Source: Yoonia vestfoldensis DSM 16212 (GTDB lineage: Bacteria; Pseudomonadota; Alphaproteobacteria; Rhodobacterales; Rhodobacteraceae). From it: a DNA stretch of 64,000 nucleotides. Both the position numbers and the translations under genes were made by a program. The stretch spans positions 1 to 64,000 of the forward strand of contig NZ_KB907978.1 of NCBI RefSeq assembly GCF_000382265.1, read 5' to 3'. The notes under the pieces are model-generated. The model was not told the origin of the DNA, ran no database searches, and saw only the letters and a list, made by a program, of their open reading frames with translations. Below, one piece after another: positions 1-8,024 of the stretch (the first letter of the stretch is position 1; each line of letters opens with the position of its first letter).

Positions 1-148
1 GATCTGGCGCGTGAAACGCAGGTTCAACAATCCCCTCCCGCAAATACTTCTTGATCGTGTTGCGAGACACGCCCGTCCGCCGCGCGATCTCGCGAATGGG
101 CATCTTGTCACGCAGCGCCCATTTCCGGATAACTTTTAAAAATCCCAT
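1..148 (-). CDS. istA: IS21-family transposase IstA, N-terminal 49 residues (partial)
   Basis: IstA is the DDE transposase of IS21 elements and works with the AAA+ helper IstB. The visible part starts MGFLKVIRKWALRDKMPIRE and continues through IARRTGVSRNTIKKYLREG, the helix-turn-helix that opens IS21 IstA proteins and binds the terminal repeats. I chose the ATG whose first base is 148 because a GGAG sits just upstream in TTGGAGTGATAGAC. The reading frame stays open to the window edge, so only the DNA-binding region is seen. The DDE catalytic domain and istB would lie beyond position 1. Confidence 0.85.
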   Translation of the reverse strand, partial: MGFLKVIRKWALRDKMPIREIARRTGVSRNTIKKYLREGIVEPAFHAPD

Positions 149-201
149 GTCTATCACTCCAAGTGCTCCCAGCTGATTCAAGCCGGGGTAAGGTTGCACA
201 T

Positions 202-254
202 GGGTCAATTCTCGATGACAATTTCTGCTGCTGCCGGGTCAGTTCTCAGTGACA
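202..254 (-). repeat. tandem terminal repeats of the IS21 element
   Basis: Two 19-bp copies, 236-254 and 202-220, differ at only a few positions (TGTCACTGAGAACTGACCC and TGTCATCGAGAATTGACCC) and are spaced 34 bp start to start. In IS21 relatives such repeats are transposase-binding sites, and the outer TG dinucleotide marks the element boundary, placed here at 254. Confidence 0.8.
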
Positions 255-697
255 ATCAACACCGCCAAGATCTAGAACCATGGGAACGACAGTTTGGCCG
301 TCGTCCGCGCATCAATGGCTGCACGGTCGTCGGACGGTGCCATACGCGCCTCGATCAGAGCGATCGCGCAGTCCGCTATGCCCTTGAAACCGATGCGGAT
401 CGGGAAGGCGAATAGCGCGCTCATTGCTTGCCCGCCAGACACAGCGCCTGTTCCACTCCAGCTCGATCCTCGGCATAAACGCGGGATAGCGGGCCAGCAG
501 TTGGTGCGGCGTGACAGAGAACGATGCCCGAACAATGGACAGCAAATGCACAAGAACTCAGTTGCTTCGAACTACGACGATGAATGGCGAACTTCGGATT
601 GTGGACATCAAGACGGTGTGGCACGGTCCGAACGAACAGATCGCCCGCGCGCGTCAGAGCGAAACCTAGCGGGCAAGGCAAGGGCCTGCCACTCGGG
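255..697. other. intergenic or relic DNA without a recognisable gene
   Basis: Several overlapping frames of 70-140 codons are open here on both strands, but none has a convincing start, codon bias or family resemblance. The stretch lies between the IS21 end and an orphan lipoprotein gene, so it is most likely decayed accessory DNA. The translated string ALETDADREGE in one plus frame resembles a topoisomerase toprim motif but has nothing of that fold around it. Confidence 0.5.
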
Positions 698-1276
698 TTA
701 TCGACAGTAAAACTGTCCCGCATTGCCTGTCGATACCGGTGCGTTTGTTAACGATCCATCGAGAGCAAAACAGGCAGCAAATCTGACACCGCGACCCACT
801 GTATCGACCGGAATTGATGCCCCCGGACGAACTGTTTCCAAGTTATTGTAGTAGGAGGCGTTAGTACTGCAGCTGGCAGCTTCACACCATCGCACTGTGA
901 CCGATCGGGTACAACGGTTCGTAATTCGGCCCTTAAAAAAGGCGGTCGAGTTGGGGTTTATCGAAGACGATATACAATTGTTTGCACTCGGACTGGTTGT
1001 TGCCGGAGTGCTTGCAGGCAACGGGCTCGCGACAGATCTCGGCGGTGAATATGGTATCGGAGCCGGGGCACGATAGGCCGTCGTGTTTACTGGAGCCACG
1101 CGAGCTCCGCCGCTTCCCGCTGGCATGCATACAACTCCATTCCATTGACGCCCTTGGGAAGCACATAATCCCGGCATCGCGGCAGTCAGTGCGTTGTTTA
1201 CGCCTTGTAGGTCGGCGGCATCACATGAAACCAGTAAAGAGCTAACCAACAGCGCAAAGGCTGAACGAAAATACAT
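698..1276 (-). CDS. secreted cysteine-containing lipoprotein, unknown function
   Basis: A 192-residue protein starting MYFRSAFALLVSSLLVSC. The hydrophobic segment ending in LLVSC reads as a lipobox, so the mature protein would begin with a lipidated Cys near residue 18 and sit in the periplasm or outer membrane. The middle third is rich in Pro, Ser, Ala and Thr and is probably a flexible linker. The last roughly 90 residues form a compact Cys-rich domain with ITNRC, VRWC, AASC, AACF and FYC motifs, suggesting disulfides. A TTG three codons upstream is an alternative start. No enzyme motif is seen. The gene stands alone inside mobile-element debris, so it may be horizontally acquired cargo. 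Confidence 0.7.
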   Translation of the reverse strand: MYFRSAFALLVSSLLVSCDAADLQGVNNALTAAMPGLCASQGRQWNGVVCMPAGSGGARVAPVNTTAYRAPAPIPYSPPRSVASPLPASTPATTSPSANNCISSSINPNSTAFFKGRITNRCTRSVTVRWCEAASCSTNASYYNNLETVRPGASIPVDTVGRGVRFAACFALDGSLTNAPVSTGNAGQFYCR

Positions 1277-1764
1277 GACCTGCAAGCCCAGCCTTTGATA
1301 ACGGACGGTTGAGACCTCTCGTCGAGACCAACTTCAGGGATTGATACTGACAATAGACCAGCATCATATAATTTACCCCTACTCCGCCACGGTAAATGTC
1401 GAAATGATGTACCGAACAGTTGGCCGATTCGCTTTTTCGCTCAAGATTCTTTTTGATCACGAAGGCCCATACGGTGATCACAGGGCCACTATGTGGTAAA
1501 TCCTGCAGTTGCGTCGACATAACTTCGAAACCGGCCAATACCCAGCGTGCTAAAGATTGTGGCGACAATCCCGCACATTTTTCCATCAGCGGTAAGGCTG
1601 CAGTGGTCCGGGAGAACACTGCGTCACCTCTGCACCGCCGTGATCGCACCCAGTCCCGAGATACAACAGCCCGCGGATCACGTTGGCCTGCTCCCTGAAA
1701 ATTGGATAGTCATGGAAGGAACAATCTGACATCTGCTAGTCTCCAATAGCGAGGAGATCAGCAT
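1277..1764. other. no gene seen; relatively AT-rich spacer
   Basis: About 490 bp between the lipoprotein gene and the IS3 relic. Frames of up to 135 codons exist on the minus strand (for example through IKKNLERKSESANCSVHHFD), but they lack a ribosome binding site and a recognisable family. Base composition is clearly more AT-rich than the core genome to the right, which fits foreign or decaying DNA. Confidence 0.5.
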
Positions 1765-2001
1765 TTGAAGAAAAGCATGAACCATGACGCAGAGTTCAAA
1801 GCCCGCGTAGCGTCGGAAGCCGTGAATGGCGAGCTCACAATAGCGGAACTGGCTACCTTGAAGGATCTGAACGGAGAAACACGAAGAACCGCCTTGACAC
1901 GATGGGCAGCAAAAAGTGCAGATTTGCGCAGTCTTGTGCCTCAGTCACAGCCGAAAGCCGGAATGGCGATCCCACGAGGACTCGAACCCCGAACCTGCTG
2001 A
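1765..2001 (+). pseudogene. IS3-type transposase orfA relic
   Basis: The frame opens with a TTG start after a GAGGAG and reads KKSMNHDAEFKARVASEAVN, then GELTIAELA. This closely resembles the N-terminus of IS3-group OrfA proteins (N-H-D-A-x-F-K-A-R-V-A-x-E-A-V). After about residue 31 the similarity stops: the helix-turn-helix and leucine zipper of OrfA are missing, no orfB follows, and the frame runs into the tRNA-Arg gene on the other strand. Only about 1765-1860 is likely IS-derived. It marks an old insertion or deletion next to the tRNA 3' end. Confidence 0.6.
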
Positions 2002-2040
2002 TTAGAAGTCAGCTGCTCTATCCAGTTGAGCTATGAGATC
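1964..2040 (-). tRNA. tRNA-Arg (anticodon TCT)
   Basis: A 77-nt cloverleaf including an encoded CCA. The acceptor stem GATCTCA pairs with TGGGATC (one G-T pair). The D-arm TAGCTCAACTGGATAGAGC, anticodon loop CTTCTAA (anticodon TCT, reads AGA) and T-arm with GGTTCGAGTCC are all present. The discriminator is G. The 3' end faces the IS-rich segment at 1-1963, which is the side where integrative elements enter tRNA genes. Confidence 0.95.
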
Positions 2041-2093
2041 GTCAGGACGCGGTATCGCGCGACAAAGGGGCTTTTGGCAAGCCGGAAACGGCG

Positions 2094-2405
2094 CTAGTGG
2101 GTCCAGGCGCCGCGTCGGTTGGTGGCGAAATTCTCGCCATAGCCGCCGGGGCGGATGTTGGGTTTGCGCGATTTAGGTTCCTGCACGATGGCATCGATTG
2201 CGTGTTCGCGGGCGTAATCCAGCGCTGCTTCCTTGCTGTCGAAATATAGCTTCACCTGCGCCTGCGTGTCGGCCGACGAGGTCCAGCCCATCAGCGGGTC
2301 GATGCTCCGCGCGGCTTCGGCCACATGTTCCAACACCCAGGACCGCGTTTTCGCGGTGCCCGAGGACATGGCGGTTCTGGCTGGCTTGTAGATTCGTGCG
2401 CGCAT
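2094..2405 (-). CDS. ETC complex I subunit conserved region protein (NDUFS4-like)
   Basis: A 103-residue soluble protein, [20 protein letters not shown] at the start, then W-x-L-E-x-[21 protein letters not shown] and [20 protein letters not shown]. This matches the short alphaproteobacterial relatives of mitochondrial NDUFS4 (18-kDa accessory subunit of NADH:ubiquinone oxidoreductase), down to the GW-S/T-S and YF-S/D-x-KEAA-x-Y-A signatures. The family stabilises the hydrophilic arm of complex I, and it is common for the gene to sit away from the nuo operon. It reads the same way as the upstream M29 peptidase gene but is separated from it by about 70 bp. Function in this organism is inferred from family only. 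Confidence 0.85.
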   Translation of the reverse strand: MRARIYKPARTAMSSGTAKTRSWVLEHVAEAARSIDPLMGWTSSADTQAQVKLYFDSKEAALDYAREHAIDAIVQEPKSRKPNIRPGGYGENFATNRRGAWTH

Positions 2406-2476
2406 CTTTGGCCCTTTCGTCGTTGCATGTCATATGCGCAAAAGGCGGAGATTTCGCAAGCCCCGCCAGTGTCGCA

Positions 2477-3709
2477 TCACGCCCATTCGCCTTTGCGCAT
2501 GACGGGGATCACCTCGCCTGTCTTGGTGATCCCGTCGATATCCACCGCATCCGACCCCATCATCCAGTCGACATGGATCAGGCTTTGGTTGCCGCCTTTT
2601 TGCTGGAGCTCCTCGGGCGAATATTCCGACCCGCCGGTGATCGTATCCGCATAGCATTGGCCAAGTGCGATATGGCAGGACGCGTTTTCATCGAAGAGCG
2701 TGTTGTAGAACAGCGTGCCGGACTGGCTGATCGGGCTGGAATGGGGGACCAACGCCACCTCGCCAATACGGCAGGCGCCGTCGTCAGTGTTTAGCAGCGC
2801 CTTCAGTACGGCCTCGCCTTTGGTCGCTGTCGCCTCGACGATGCGGCCCGCCTCGAAGCGGACCTTGATGTTCTCGATGACATTGCCCTGATGCGCGAGA
2901 GGCTTGGTGGCGGAGACCACGCCGTCGACCTTGTAGGCATGGGGACAGGTGAACACCTCTTCGGTGGGGATATTGGGCTGGCAGACGACGCCGTTCAGTG
3001 CGGGTGAGGCACCACCTTTCCAGATATGCCCGTCCGCCAGACCCAGCATCAGGTCGGTGCCGGGGCCAGTGTATTTCAGCGCGGCGAAATCGTGGTCGTT
3101 CAACCACTGCACACGCTTCTTTAGTTCTTTGGTGTGCGCGGCCCAATTCGCCACCGGATCGTCGCCATCCAGACGGGACGCCTTGTAGATCGCATCCATC
3201 AGCTTGCCCTGCGCTTCCTCGACTGGCAGATCGGGGAACACACGCGCGGCCCAGCCGGCACCGGGGAAGGCGACGATGTTCCAGTTCACCTCGAACCCGA
3301 CGATGGGTGCCATCGCAGGTTTGGCGGCGATAGATGTGGCCTTGGACAGGCGCGCGACCTTCGCGGGGTCCTGATCGGCCAGCAGCATCGGGTCGTCGCC
3401 CGTGATCGCCATGCGCGCGGCACCGCCTTTGTAGGCGGCGGCGAGACCTTCGTAAAACCACGCAGGCGCGCGGTCGAAACTGGAGTCGTCGGCATTTTCA
3501 TACCGCGCGAGCGTGATCGCCTCGTCGGTGAAGAACGGCATCACGATCCCTGCCCCGGCCTTGTAGGCATGCACGGTGATCGCGCGGACCAGTTCGATCG
3601 CCGACAGGGGGGCGGTGATCACCAGATCCTGCCCTTTTTGCAGGTTCACGCCGGTGCGCACGGCGACTTCGGCCAAGCGGTCGAGTTTCACGGGATCAAT
3701 CATGGTCAT
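2477..3709 (-). CDS. M29 family metalloaminopeptidase
   Basis: A 410-residue cytoplasmic peptidase of the thermophilic aminopeptidase (AmpS/PepS/AmpT) family, which uses two divalent metals to remove N-terminal residues from peptides. Full family length. The conserved C-terminal catalytic part is visible: [11 protein letters not shown] with its metal-binding Glu pair, the [10 protein letters not shown] segment with His, and [10 protein letters not shown] with Asp near the end. No signal peptide. The start [20 protein letters not shown] is supported by an AAAGAGG-like Shine-Dalgarno upstream. It is divergent from uvrB, sharing a roughly 90-bp intergenic region. Confidence 0.9.
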   Translation of the reverse strand: MTMIDPVKLDRLAEVAVRTGVNLQKGQDLVITAPLSAIELVRAITVHAYKAGAGIVMPFFTDEAITLARYENADDSSFDRAPAWFYEGLAAAYKGGAARMAITGDDPMLLADQDPAKVARLSKATSIAAKPAMAPIVGFEVNWNIVAFPGAGWAARVFPDLPVEEAQGKLMDAIYKASRLDGDDPVANWAAHTKELKKRVQWLNDHDFAALKYTGPGTDLMLGLADGHIWKGGASPALNGVVCQPNIPTEEVFTCPHAYKVDGVVSATKPLAHQGNVIENIKVRFEAGRIVEATATKGEAVLKALLNTDDGACRIGEVALVPHSSPISQSGTLFYNTLFDENASCHIALGQCYADTITGGSEYSPEELQQKGGNQSLIHVDWMMGSDAVDIDGITKTGEVIPVMRKGEWA

Positions 3710-3802
3710 ACCTCTTTCGTTTGGCCGGACCTTAGGCCAGCGGTGGCCCTTGATCCAGTGACCAAAGACAACAACTATAGGTCAACCAAAGGAATCCCCG
3801 CC

Positions 3803-6007
3803 ATGGCCTATGCCCAGACCGACAAAACGCCGCCCGTCTATCTGGCGAACCCTGCGCCGGACGTGAAAACCCGCGAAAAGATGGAAGGCGGCAAGCGCTT
3901 TGTGCTGCAGACAGATTTCGAACCCGCAGGCGACCAGCCGACCGCGATTGCCGAACTCAGCGCCGGGATTCTGGCAGGCGAACGCGATCAGGTGCTGCTG
4001 GGCGCGACGGGGACCGGCAAGACATTCACCATGGCCAAGATGATCGAACAGACCCAGCGGCCTGCGATCATCCTTGCACCCAACAAGACGCTGGCGGCGC
4101 AATTATACGGCGAATTCAAAGGGTTCTTCCCCGACAATGCCGTCGAGTACTTTGTAAGCTATTATGATTACTATCAGCCCGAAGCCTACGTCGCGCGGTC
4201 GGATACCTATATCGAGAAAGAATCCCAGATCAACGAGCAGATCGACCGGATGCGCCATTCGGCGACGCGCGCGCTCTTGGAACGCGACGACGTGATTATC
4301 GTGGCGTCTGTGTCCTGCATCTATGGCATCGGGTCGGTGGAAACCTATGGCGCGATGACGCAGGATATCCATGCCGGCCAATCCTATGACCAGAGGCAGA
4401 TCATCGCCGATCTGATCGCACAGCAATACCGGCGCAACGATCAGGCGTTCCAGCGCGGCACCTTCCGCGTGCGTGGCGACAGTCTGGAAATTTGGCCGGC
4501 CCACCTTGACGACCGCGCATGGAAACTGTCGTTCTTCGGAGAGGAGCTGGAGGCGATCACCGAATTCGACCCTCTGACCGGCACCAAGACAGGCACATTC
4601 GACAAGGTCCGCGTCTATGCCAATTCGCATTACGTGACGCCCAAACCCACGATGCAGCAGGCGATCATCGGCATCAAGAAAGAGCTGCGAATGCGGCTGA
4701 ACCAACTGGTCAATGACGGCAAACTCCTGGAAGCCCAGCGGCTGGAACAACGCACCAATTTCGATCTCGAAATGCTGGAGGCGACCGGCGTCTGCAACGG
4801 GATCGAAAACTATTCACGCTATCTGACTGGCCGCGCGCCGGGGGAGCCACCGCCGACCCTGTTCGAATTCATCCCGGACAACGCCATCGTTTTTGCCGAC
4901 GAGTCCCACGTTTCCGTGCCCCAGATCGGCGGCATGTACAAAGGCGACTATCGACGCAAATTCACGCTGGCAGAACACGGGTTCCGCCTGCCCTCCTGCA
5001 TGGACAACCGCCCGTTGAAGTTCGAGGAATGGGACGCGATGCGCCCGCAATCGGTCTTCGTGTCCGCCACCCCCGCCGCGTGGGAGCTGGAACAGACGGG
5101 CGGCGTCTTCACCGAACAGATCATCCGCCCGACCGGCCTGATCGACCCGCAAATCGAGATCCGGCCCGTGGAAACGCAAGTCGACGACCTGCTCGACGAG
5201 GTGCGCAAGGTGGCCGCCGCCGGTTACCGCACCTTGGTCACGACCCTGACCAAGCGCATGTCCGAGGACTTGACCGAATACATGCACGAACAGGGCATCC
5301 GCGTCCGCTACATGCACTCCGACATCGACACGATCGAGCGGATCGAGATTCTGCGCGACCTGCGGCTTGGTGCGTTTGACGTGCTGATCGGGATCAACCT
5401 GCTGCGCGAGGGTCTCGACATTCCCGAATGTGGGCTGGTCGCCATTCTGGACGCGGACAAGGAAGGCTTCCTGCGCTCTGAAACCTCGCTCGTGCAGACC
5501 ATCGGGCGGGCCGCGCGCAACGCCGAAGGCCGTGTCATCATGTATGCCGACCGGATCACCGGCAGCATGGAACGTGCAATGAACGAAACCGAACGCCGCC
5601 GGACCAAGCAGTTGGCCTATAACGAAGAACACGGCATCACGCCGACGACCGTGAAAAAGAACGTCGAGGATATTCTGGCGGGCCTCTACAAAGGCGATGT
5701 GGACATGAACCGCGTGACCGCCAAGATCGACAAAGACCGCGCGGGTGGCAATATCCAGACCGTCATCGAAGGCATCCGCACCGATATGCGCAAGGCCGCC
5801 GAAAACCTCGAATTCGAGGAAGCGGCGCGGTTGCGGGATGAACTCAAACGTCTGGAAGCCGTGGAACTGGCCATCGCCGACGACCCGCTGGCGCGCCAAC
5901 AGGCGGTGGACAAGGCCGTCGACGACGCCTCGCGCGCGTCAGGCCGTAGCACGGGCGGCCGTGGCGGCATGCGGGGCGGGAAAAGCAGATATGGCGGGCG
6001 GAAATAA
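3803..6007 (+). CDS. uvrB: excinuclease ABC subunit UvrB
   Basis: The damage-verification helicase of nucleotide excision repair, which receives DNA from UvrA and recruits UvrC. The 734-residue product is full length. Walker A GATGTGKT is at residues 67-74. The [15 protein letters not shown] beta-hairpin that probes the lesion, the helicase motif DESH and the domain-3 motifs [14 protein letters not shown] ([11 protein letters not shown]) and QTIGRAARN follow. The C-terminal UVR motif [15 protein letters not shown] contacts UvrC. I chose ATG 3803 because AAAGGA lies 8 bp upstream; the frame is open 223 codons further upstream but that part is antisense to the peptidase gene. The C-terminus ends in a Gly/Arg-rich tail. 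No clear LexA box is seen by eye. Confidence 0.98.
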   Translation: MAYAQTDKTPPVYLANPAPDVKTREKMEGGKRFVLQTDFEPAGDQPTAIAELSAGILAGERDQVLLGATGTGKTFTMAKMIEQTQRPAIILAPNKTLAAQLYGEFKGFFPDNAVEYFVSYYDYYQPEAYVARSDTYIEKESQINEQIDRMRHSATRALLERDDVIIVASVSCIYGIGSVETYGAMTQDIHAGQSYDQRQIIADLIAQQYRRNDQAFQRGTFRVRGDSLEIWPAHLDDRAWKLSFFGEELEAITEFDPLTGTKTGTFDKVRVYANSHYVTPKPTMQQAIIGIKKELRMRLNQLVNDGKLLEAQRLEQRTNFDLEMLEATGVCNGIENYSRYLTGRAPGEPPPTLFEFIPDNAIVFADESHVSVPQIGGMYKGDYRRKFTLAEHGFRLPSCMDNRPLKFEEWDAMRPQSVFVSATPAAWELEQTGGVFTEQIIRPTGLIDPQIEIRPVETQVDDLLDEVRKVAAAGYRTLVTTLTKRMSEDLTEYMHEQGIRVRYMHSDIDTIERIEILRDLRLGAFDVLIGINLLREGLDIPECGLVAILDADKEGFLRSETSLVQTIGRAARNAEGRVIMYADRITGSMERAMNETERRRTKQLAYNEEHGITPTTVKKNVEDILAGLYKGDVDMNRVTAKIDKDRAGGNIQTVIEGIRTDMRKAAENLEFEEAARLRDELKRLEAVELAIADDPLARQQAVDKAVDDASRASGRSTGGRGGMRGGKSRYGGRK

Positions 6008-6024
6008 GGGGGGCGCTGCCCCCC
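6008..6024 (+). terminator. GC hairpin directly after uvrB
   Basis: GGGGGGC-GCT-GCCCCCC begins at the base after the uvrB stop codon. The same GGGGGC-GCT-GCCCCC core recurs after soeC (18365). It lacks a long T tract, so it may be a weak intrinsic terminator or 3'-end-protecting hairpin shared with the convergent zinc-ribbon gene. Confidence 0.6.
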
Positions 6025-6033
6025 TTCCCCGCA

Positions 6034-6318
6034 TCAGAAATCGAACAGGTCTTCCAGAAACCCGCCGCGCTTTTTCTTGCGGGGGCGGTCGTATTGGTCG
6101 CGGCTGTCGCCATAGCCACGGTCGTCGGCATACCCGCGATCATCGCGGCCGGATGGTGGCGGCGGCGGTGGCGGCGGCGTGTAGGCAGCGCTGCGTTCGA
6201 TGATCTTGTCCAACTCTCCCCGGTCTAGCCAGACACCCCGGCATTGCGGGCAATAGTCGATCTCGACGCCGGAGCGGTCAGAAATCACAAGTTGGGTTCC
6301 ATCGATCGGGCATTGCAT
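6034..6318 (-). CDS. zf-TFIIB-type zinc-ribbon protein
   Basis: A 94-residue protein with CPIDGTQL at residues 3-10 and CPQCRGVWLDRGELDKII at about 23-40, giving the Cys4 zinc ribbon of the TFIIB-like zinc finger family (C-P-x-C...C-P-x-C-x-G-x-W-L-D-x-G-E-L). The first knuckle here is CPID, so one position is Asp rather than Cys, as in a subset of the family. A run of eight prolines follows, then an acidic DDRGY repeat region and a basic RPRKKKRGG stretch before FLEDLFDF. Small proteins of this type are widespread in proteobacteria with no assigned role; nucleic-acid or protein binding is inference. Confidence 0.8.
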   Translation of the reverse strand: MQCPIDGTQLVISDRSGVEIDYCPQCRGVWLDRGELDKIIERSAAYTPPPPPPPPSGRDDRGYADDRGYGDSRDQYDRPRKKKRGGFLEDLFDF

Positions 6319-6441
6319 GGCAGGTCTCCTTTGTTGTCAAAGGCCGAGATGGGAAACCGGGGCCCACAGTGCAAGGCATGGCGCGGAATGTCGCATCGCC
6401 GGACGCTCTTGTTTTTGCATGAAAGCTGCTATCTTCGACAG

Positions 6442-6864
6442 ATGCGCCTGACGTTCGCCTTTATCCTTCTCGCCGCGCCTGCTGGCGCATGGGACTTTTC
6501 GCCGTCCCCTATATGCACGCTGACGGACGCAGACGGCACGGTGACCGTGACCTATGACGCACGCCTGCCGGAATACAGCGTCACGATCACCCTGCCGGAT
6601 GGCACGTGGTCGGACGATCCGGCCTTCGCGATGAATTTCGTGGGCGACCGTCCGATCTTTATCCAGACCGACCGTCACCAGATCAGCCCCGATGGCCGCA
6701 GCCTGACGGTGACGGACAGCGGGTTCGGGAATGTGCTGGACGGGTTGGCTTTCAACCAGCGCGCCTATGCGATTTCTGGCGACACCACCGTGGGCGTGTC
6801 GCTGGAAGGGATTGGCCCCGCGATGGAAGCCTTCCGCGCCTGTCCCGAGGCGAACCTTGCTTGA
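6442..6864 (+). CDS. periplasmic protein of unknown function
   Basis: A 140-residue protein with a short signal peptide (MRLTFAFILLAAPAGAWDFS, likely cleaved after AGA). The mature part is beta-rich and acidic, containing two Cys (PICTL near the start, FRACPE near the end) that could pair. I do not recognise a domain with an assigned function. The stop codon overlaps the TTG start of the next gene (TTGA), so the two are probably translationally coupled. The frame is open further upstream, but ATG 6442 gives the clean signal sequence. Confidence 0.75.
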   Translation: MRLTFAFILLAAPAGAWDFSPSPICTLTDADGTVTVTYDARLPEYSVTITLPDGTWSDDPAFAMNFVGDRPIFIQTDRHQISPDGRSLTVTDSGFGNVLDGLAFNQRAYAISGDTTVGVSLEGIGPAMEAFRACPEANLA

Positions 6865-7325
6865 CCCGACGCGAGCCGATCAACCCCACCGATGATGCCG
6901 CCCGCGCGCTGGTGCGCGACTTGCTGGCGGATGTCCGCTTTGGCGCGTTGGCTGTGCTGCATCCCGAAACCGGCGCGCCCTATGTCGCCCGCGTCGGGAT
7001 GATCTGGGATGACACCGCCGCGCTGACGCTGGTGTCGACCCTGTCCACACATACGCGGGCGCTGCTGGTCCAACCCGCCTGCGCCGTGCTGGTGGGCGAG
7101 GTTGGCGACAAGGGCGACCCCTTGACCCATCCGCGCCTGACGCTGACCGCGCAGGCCGCGCAGGTCGACAAGCAAGCGCACAAGGACAGATGGCTGGCCG
7201 CTGTGCCCAAGGCCAGGCTTTACTATGATTTTACCGACTTCCTGATGTTCCGGCTGACCCCCGTCGGCATCGACCTGAACGGCGGTTTCGGCAAGGCCTA
7301 CCGCCTAACCCCGGACGAGCTCTAG
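6861..7325 (+). CDS. pyridoxamine 5'-phosphate oxidase-like / HugZ-type flavin-fold protein
   Basis: A 154-residue split-barrel protein. The N-terminal part, ARALVRDLLADVRFGALAVL then PYVARVGMIWDD, matches the FMN-binding split barrel of the PNPOx-like/HugZ family, as does STLSTHTRALLVQPACAVLV (the LS-HT-NL position). The C-terminal FRLTPVGIDLNGGFGKAYRL matches the G-x-x-NGGFG-A-Y/F signature of haem-utilisation (HugZ-like) members. The start is the TTG that overlaps the previous stop. A role in haem handling or flavin-dependent reduction is family inference. It converges on the nuclease gene with a 21-bp tail overlap. Confidence 0.8.
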   Translation: MTRREPINPTDDAARALVRDLLADVRFGALAVLHPETGAPYVARVGMIWDDTAALTLVSTLSTHTRALLVQPACAVLVGEVGDKGDPLTHPRLTLTAQAAQVDKQAHKDRWLAAVPKARLYYDFTDFLMFRLTPVGIDLNGGFGKAYRLTPDEL

Positions 7326-7832
7326 CGGCTTGCGCCAGACCACCGCGCCATCCTGAAAGGTGCCGCGCAGTACCGCGCCCTTGCGGTCCAGATGCGGGAA
7401 ATGCACGCGCCAGTCGCGATACTGGTCGTTGCTGACCACCCGCAGCCCGTGATCGGCAGCAAAGGCAAGGATCGCCTGATCCGCGACGACACCCTTGTCG
7501 ACCACGCAGATATGGGCCGCAGGAATGTCGATCGCATGGGACAGCTTGTTCTCGTTCAGATAGCGGTCGGACAGCTTGTAACCCACGCTCGCATCAAAAA
7601 AGACGATGGGCGTATAACCCTTGATCTCCAGCTCTCGCAACACGCGGCACAGCACCTTGGCCGACGGGTCGCCGCCCCAATGCATGACGTTGGACCCGTC
7701 CACGACGATGGCGTTGCGAGGGACCTCGGCACTGGCTTCGGGTGTCGGACGCAGCGGCCTGCGGCGCAGCGCGACCAGCACGGCAAAGCCGATCAACGCC
7801 GGCAGCAACAAGAGCAGGTCGGAAAGCATCAT
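7305..7832 (-). CDS. membrane-anchored NYN/Zc3h12a-like ribonuclease domain protein
   Basis: A 175-residue protein with one N-terminal membrane segment (LLLLLPALIGFAVLVAL) and a cytoplasmic nuclease-like domain. The domain shows the acidic residues of the PIN-like NYN/RNase_Zc3h12a fold: IVVDGSNVMHWGG, IVFFDASVGYKLSDRY, DKGVVADQAILAFA and VVSNDQYRDW, ending in a small beta-rich segment. These four Asp positions form the metal site in regnase-type endoribonucleases. Start codons are adjacent ATGs at 7832 and 7829; the frame stays open upstream, but the upstream residues do not add to the signal anchor. The target RNA is unknown. It is divergent from tpa and shares a regulatory region with it. 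Confidence 0.82.
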   Translation of the reverse strand: MMLSDLLLLLPALIGFAVLVALRRRPLRPTPEASAEVPRNAIVVDGSNVMHWGGDPSAKVLCRVLRELEIKGYTPIVFFDASVGYKLSDRYLNENKLSHAIDIPAAHICVVDKGVVADQAILAFAADHGLRVVSNDQYRDWRVHFPHLDRKGAVLRGTFQDGAVVWRKPLELVRG

Positions 7833-7889
7833 CCCGCGATCATATGCCCAGCGCCCGCCCATACAAGCCAGCAGACAACCCGCCGACAT

Positions 7890-7957
7890 CTGGCTATATC
7901 TATGCACCCCATCTGGTCATATCACCCAAGGCAAAACTCGGGTCAGACTGGACAGCG
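7890..7957 (+). promoter_or_regulatory. putative TauR (MocR) operator repeats upstream of tpa
   Basis: Three CTGG-starting boxes lie in the same orientation: CTGGCTATAT at 7890, CTGGTCATAT at 7913 and CTGGACAGCG at 7948. The first two sit in the 13-bp direct repeat ATCTGGCTATATC / ATCTGGTCATATC, spaced 23 bp (about two helical turns). From family knowledge, TauR of Rhodobacter binds direct repeats of a CTGGAC-type box before tpa. The region also covers the start of the divergent nuclease gene, so that gene may share the control. Confidence 0.5.
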
Positions 7958-8024
7958 ACACGGGTAATGCGCGTCTTGGATTCGCAGGCCCTGCAACCAA
8001 TCCTTTGCAACGGAGCTACCGGAC

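Larger units (their letters stand above)
1..254 (-). mobile_element. IS21-family insertion sequence, left end only (cut by window start)
   Basis: The element reads leftward out of the window. Its outer end is the TGTCACTGAGAACTGACCC repeat (minus strand, 254 down to 236), followed 34 bp further in by a second, near-identical copy, TGTCATCGAGAATTGACCC (220 to 202). Tandem TGTCA...GACCC terminal repeats upstream of istA are the hallmark of IS21-type elements. The start of an IstA-like reading frame lies just inside. The rest of istA, istB and the far end are outside the window, so completeness cannot be judged. The flanking target duplication cannot be checked. Confidence 0.85.

Noticed and set aside
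374..415. Toprim-like string ALETDADREGE
   Set aside because: Resembles a topoisomerase motif by chance; no flanking fold and a stop follows at once.
1242..1649. 135-codon minus-strand frame beside the lipoprotein gene
   Set aside because: Overlaps the lipoprotein start region, has no ribosome site and no resemblance to a family.
3134..3802. 223-codon N-terminal extension of uvrB
   Set aside because: The extension is antisense to the M29 peptidase gene, has no conserved residues, and ATG 3803 has a good ribosome site and gives the normal UvrB length.
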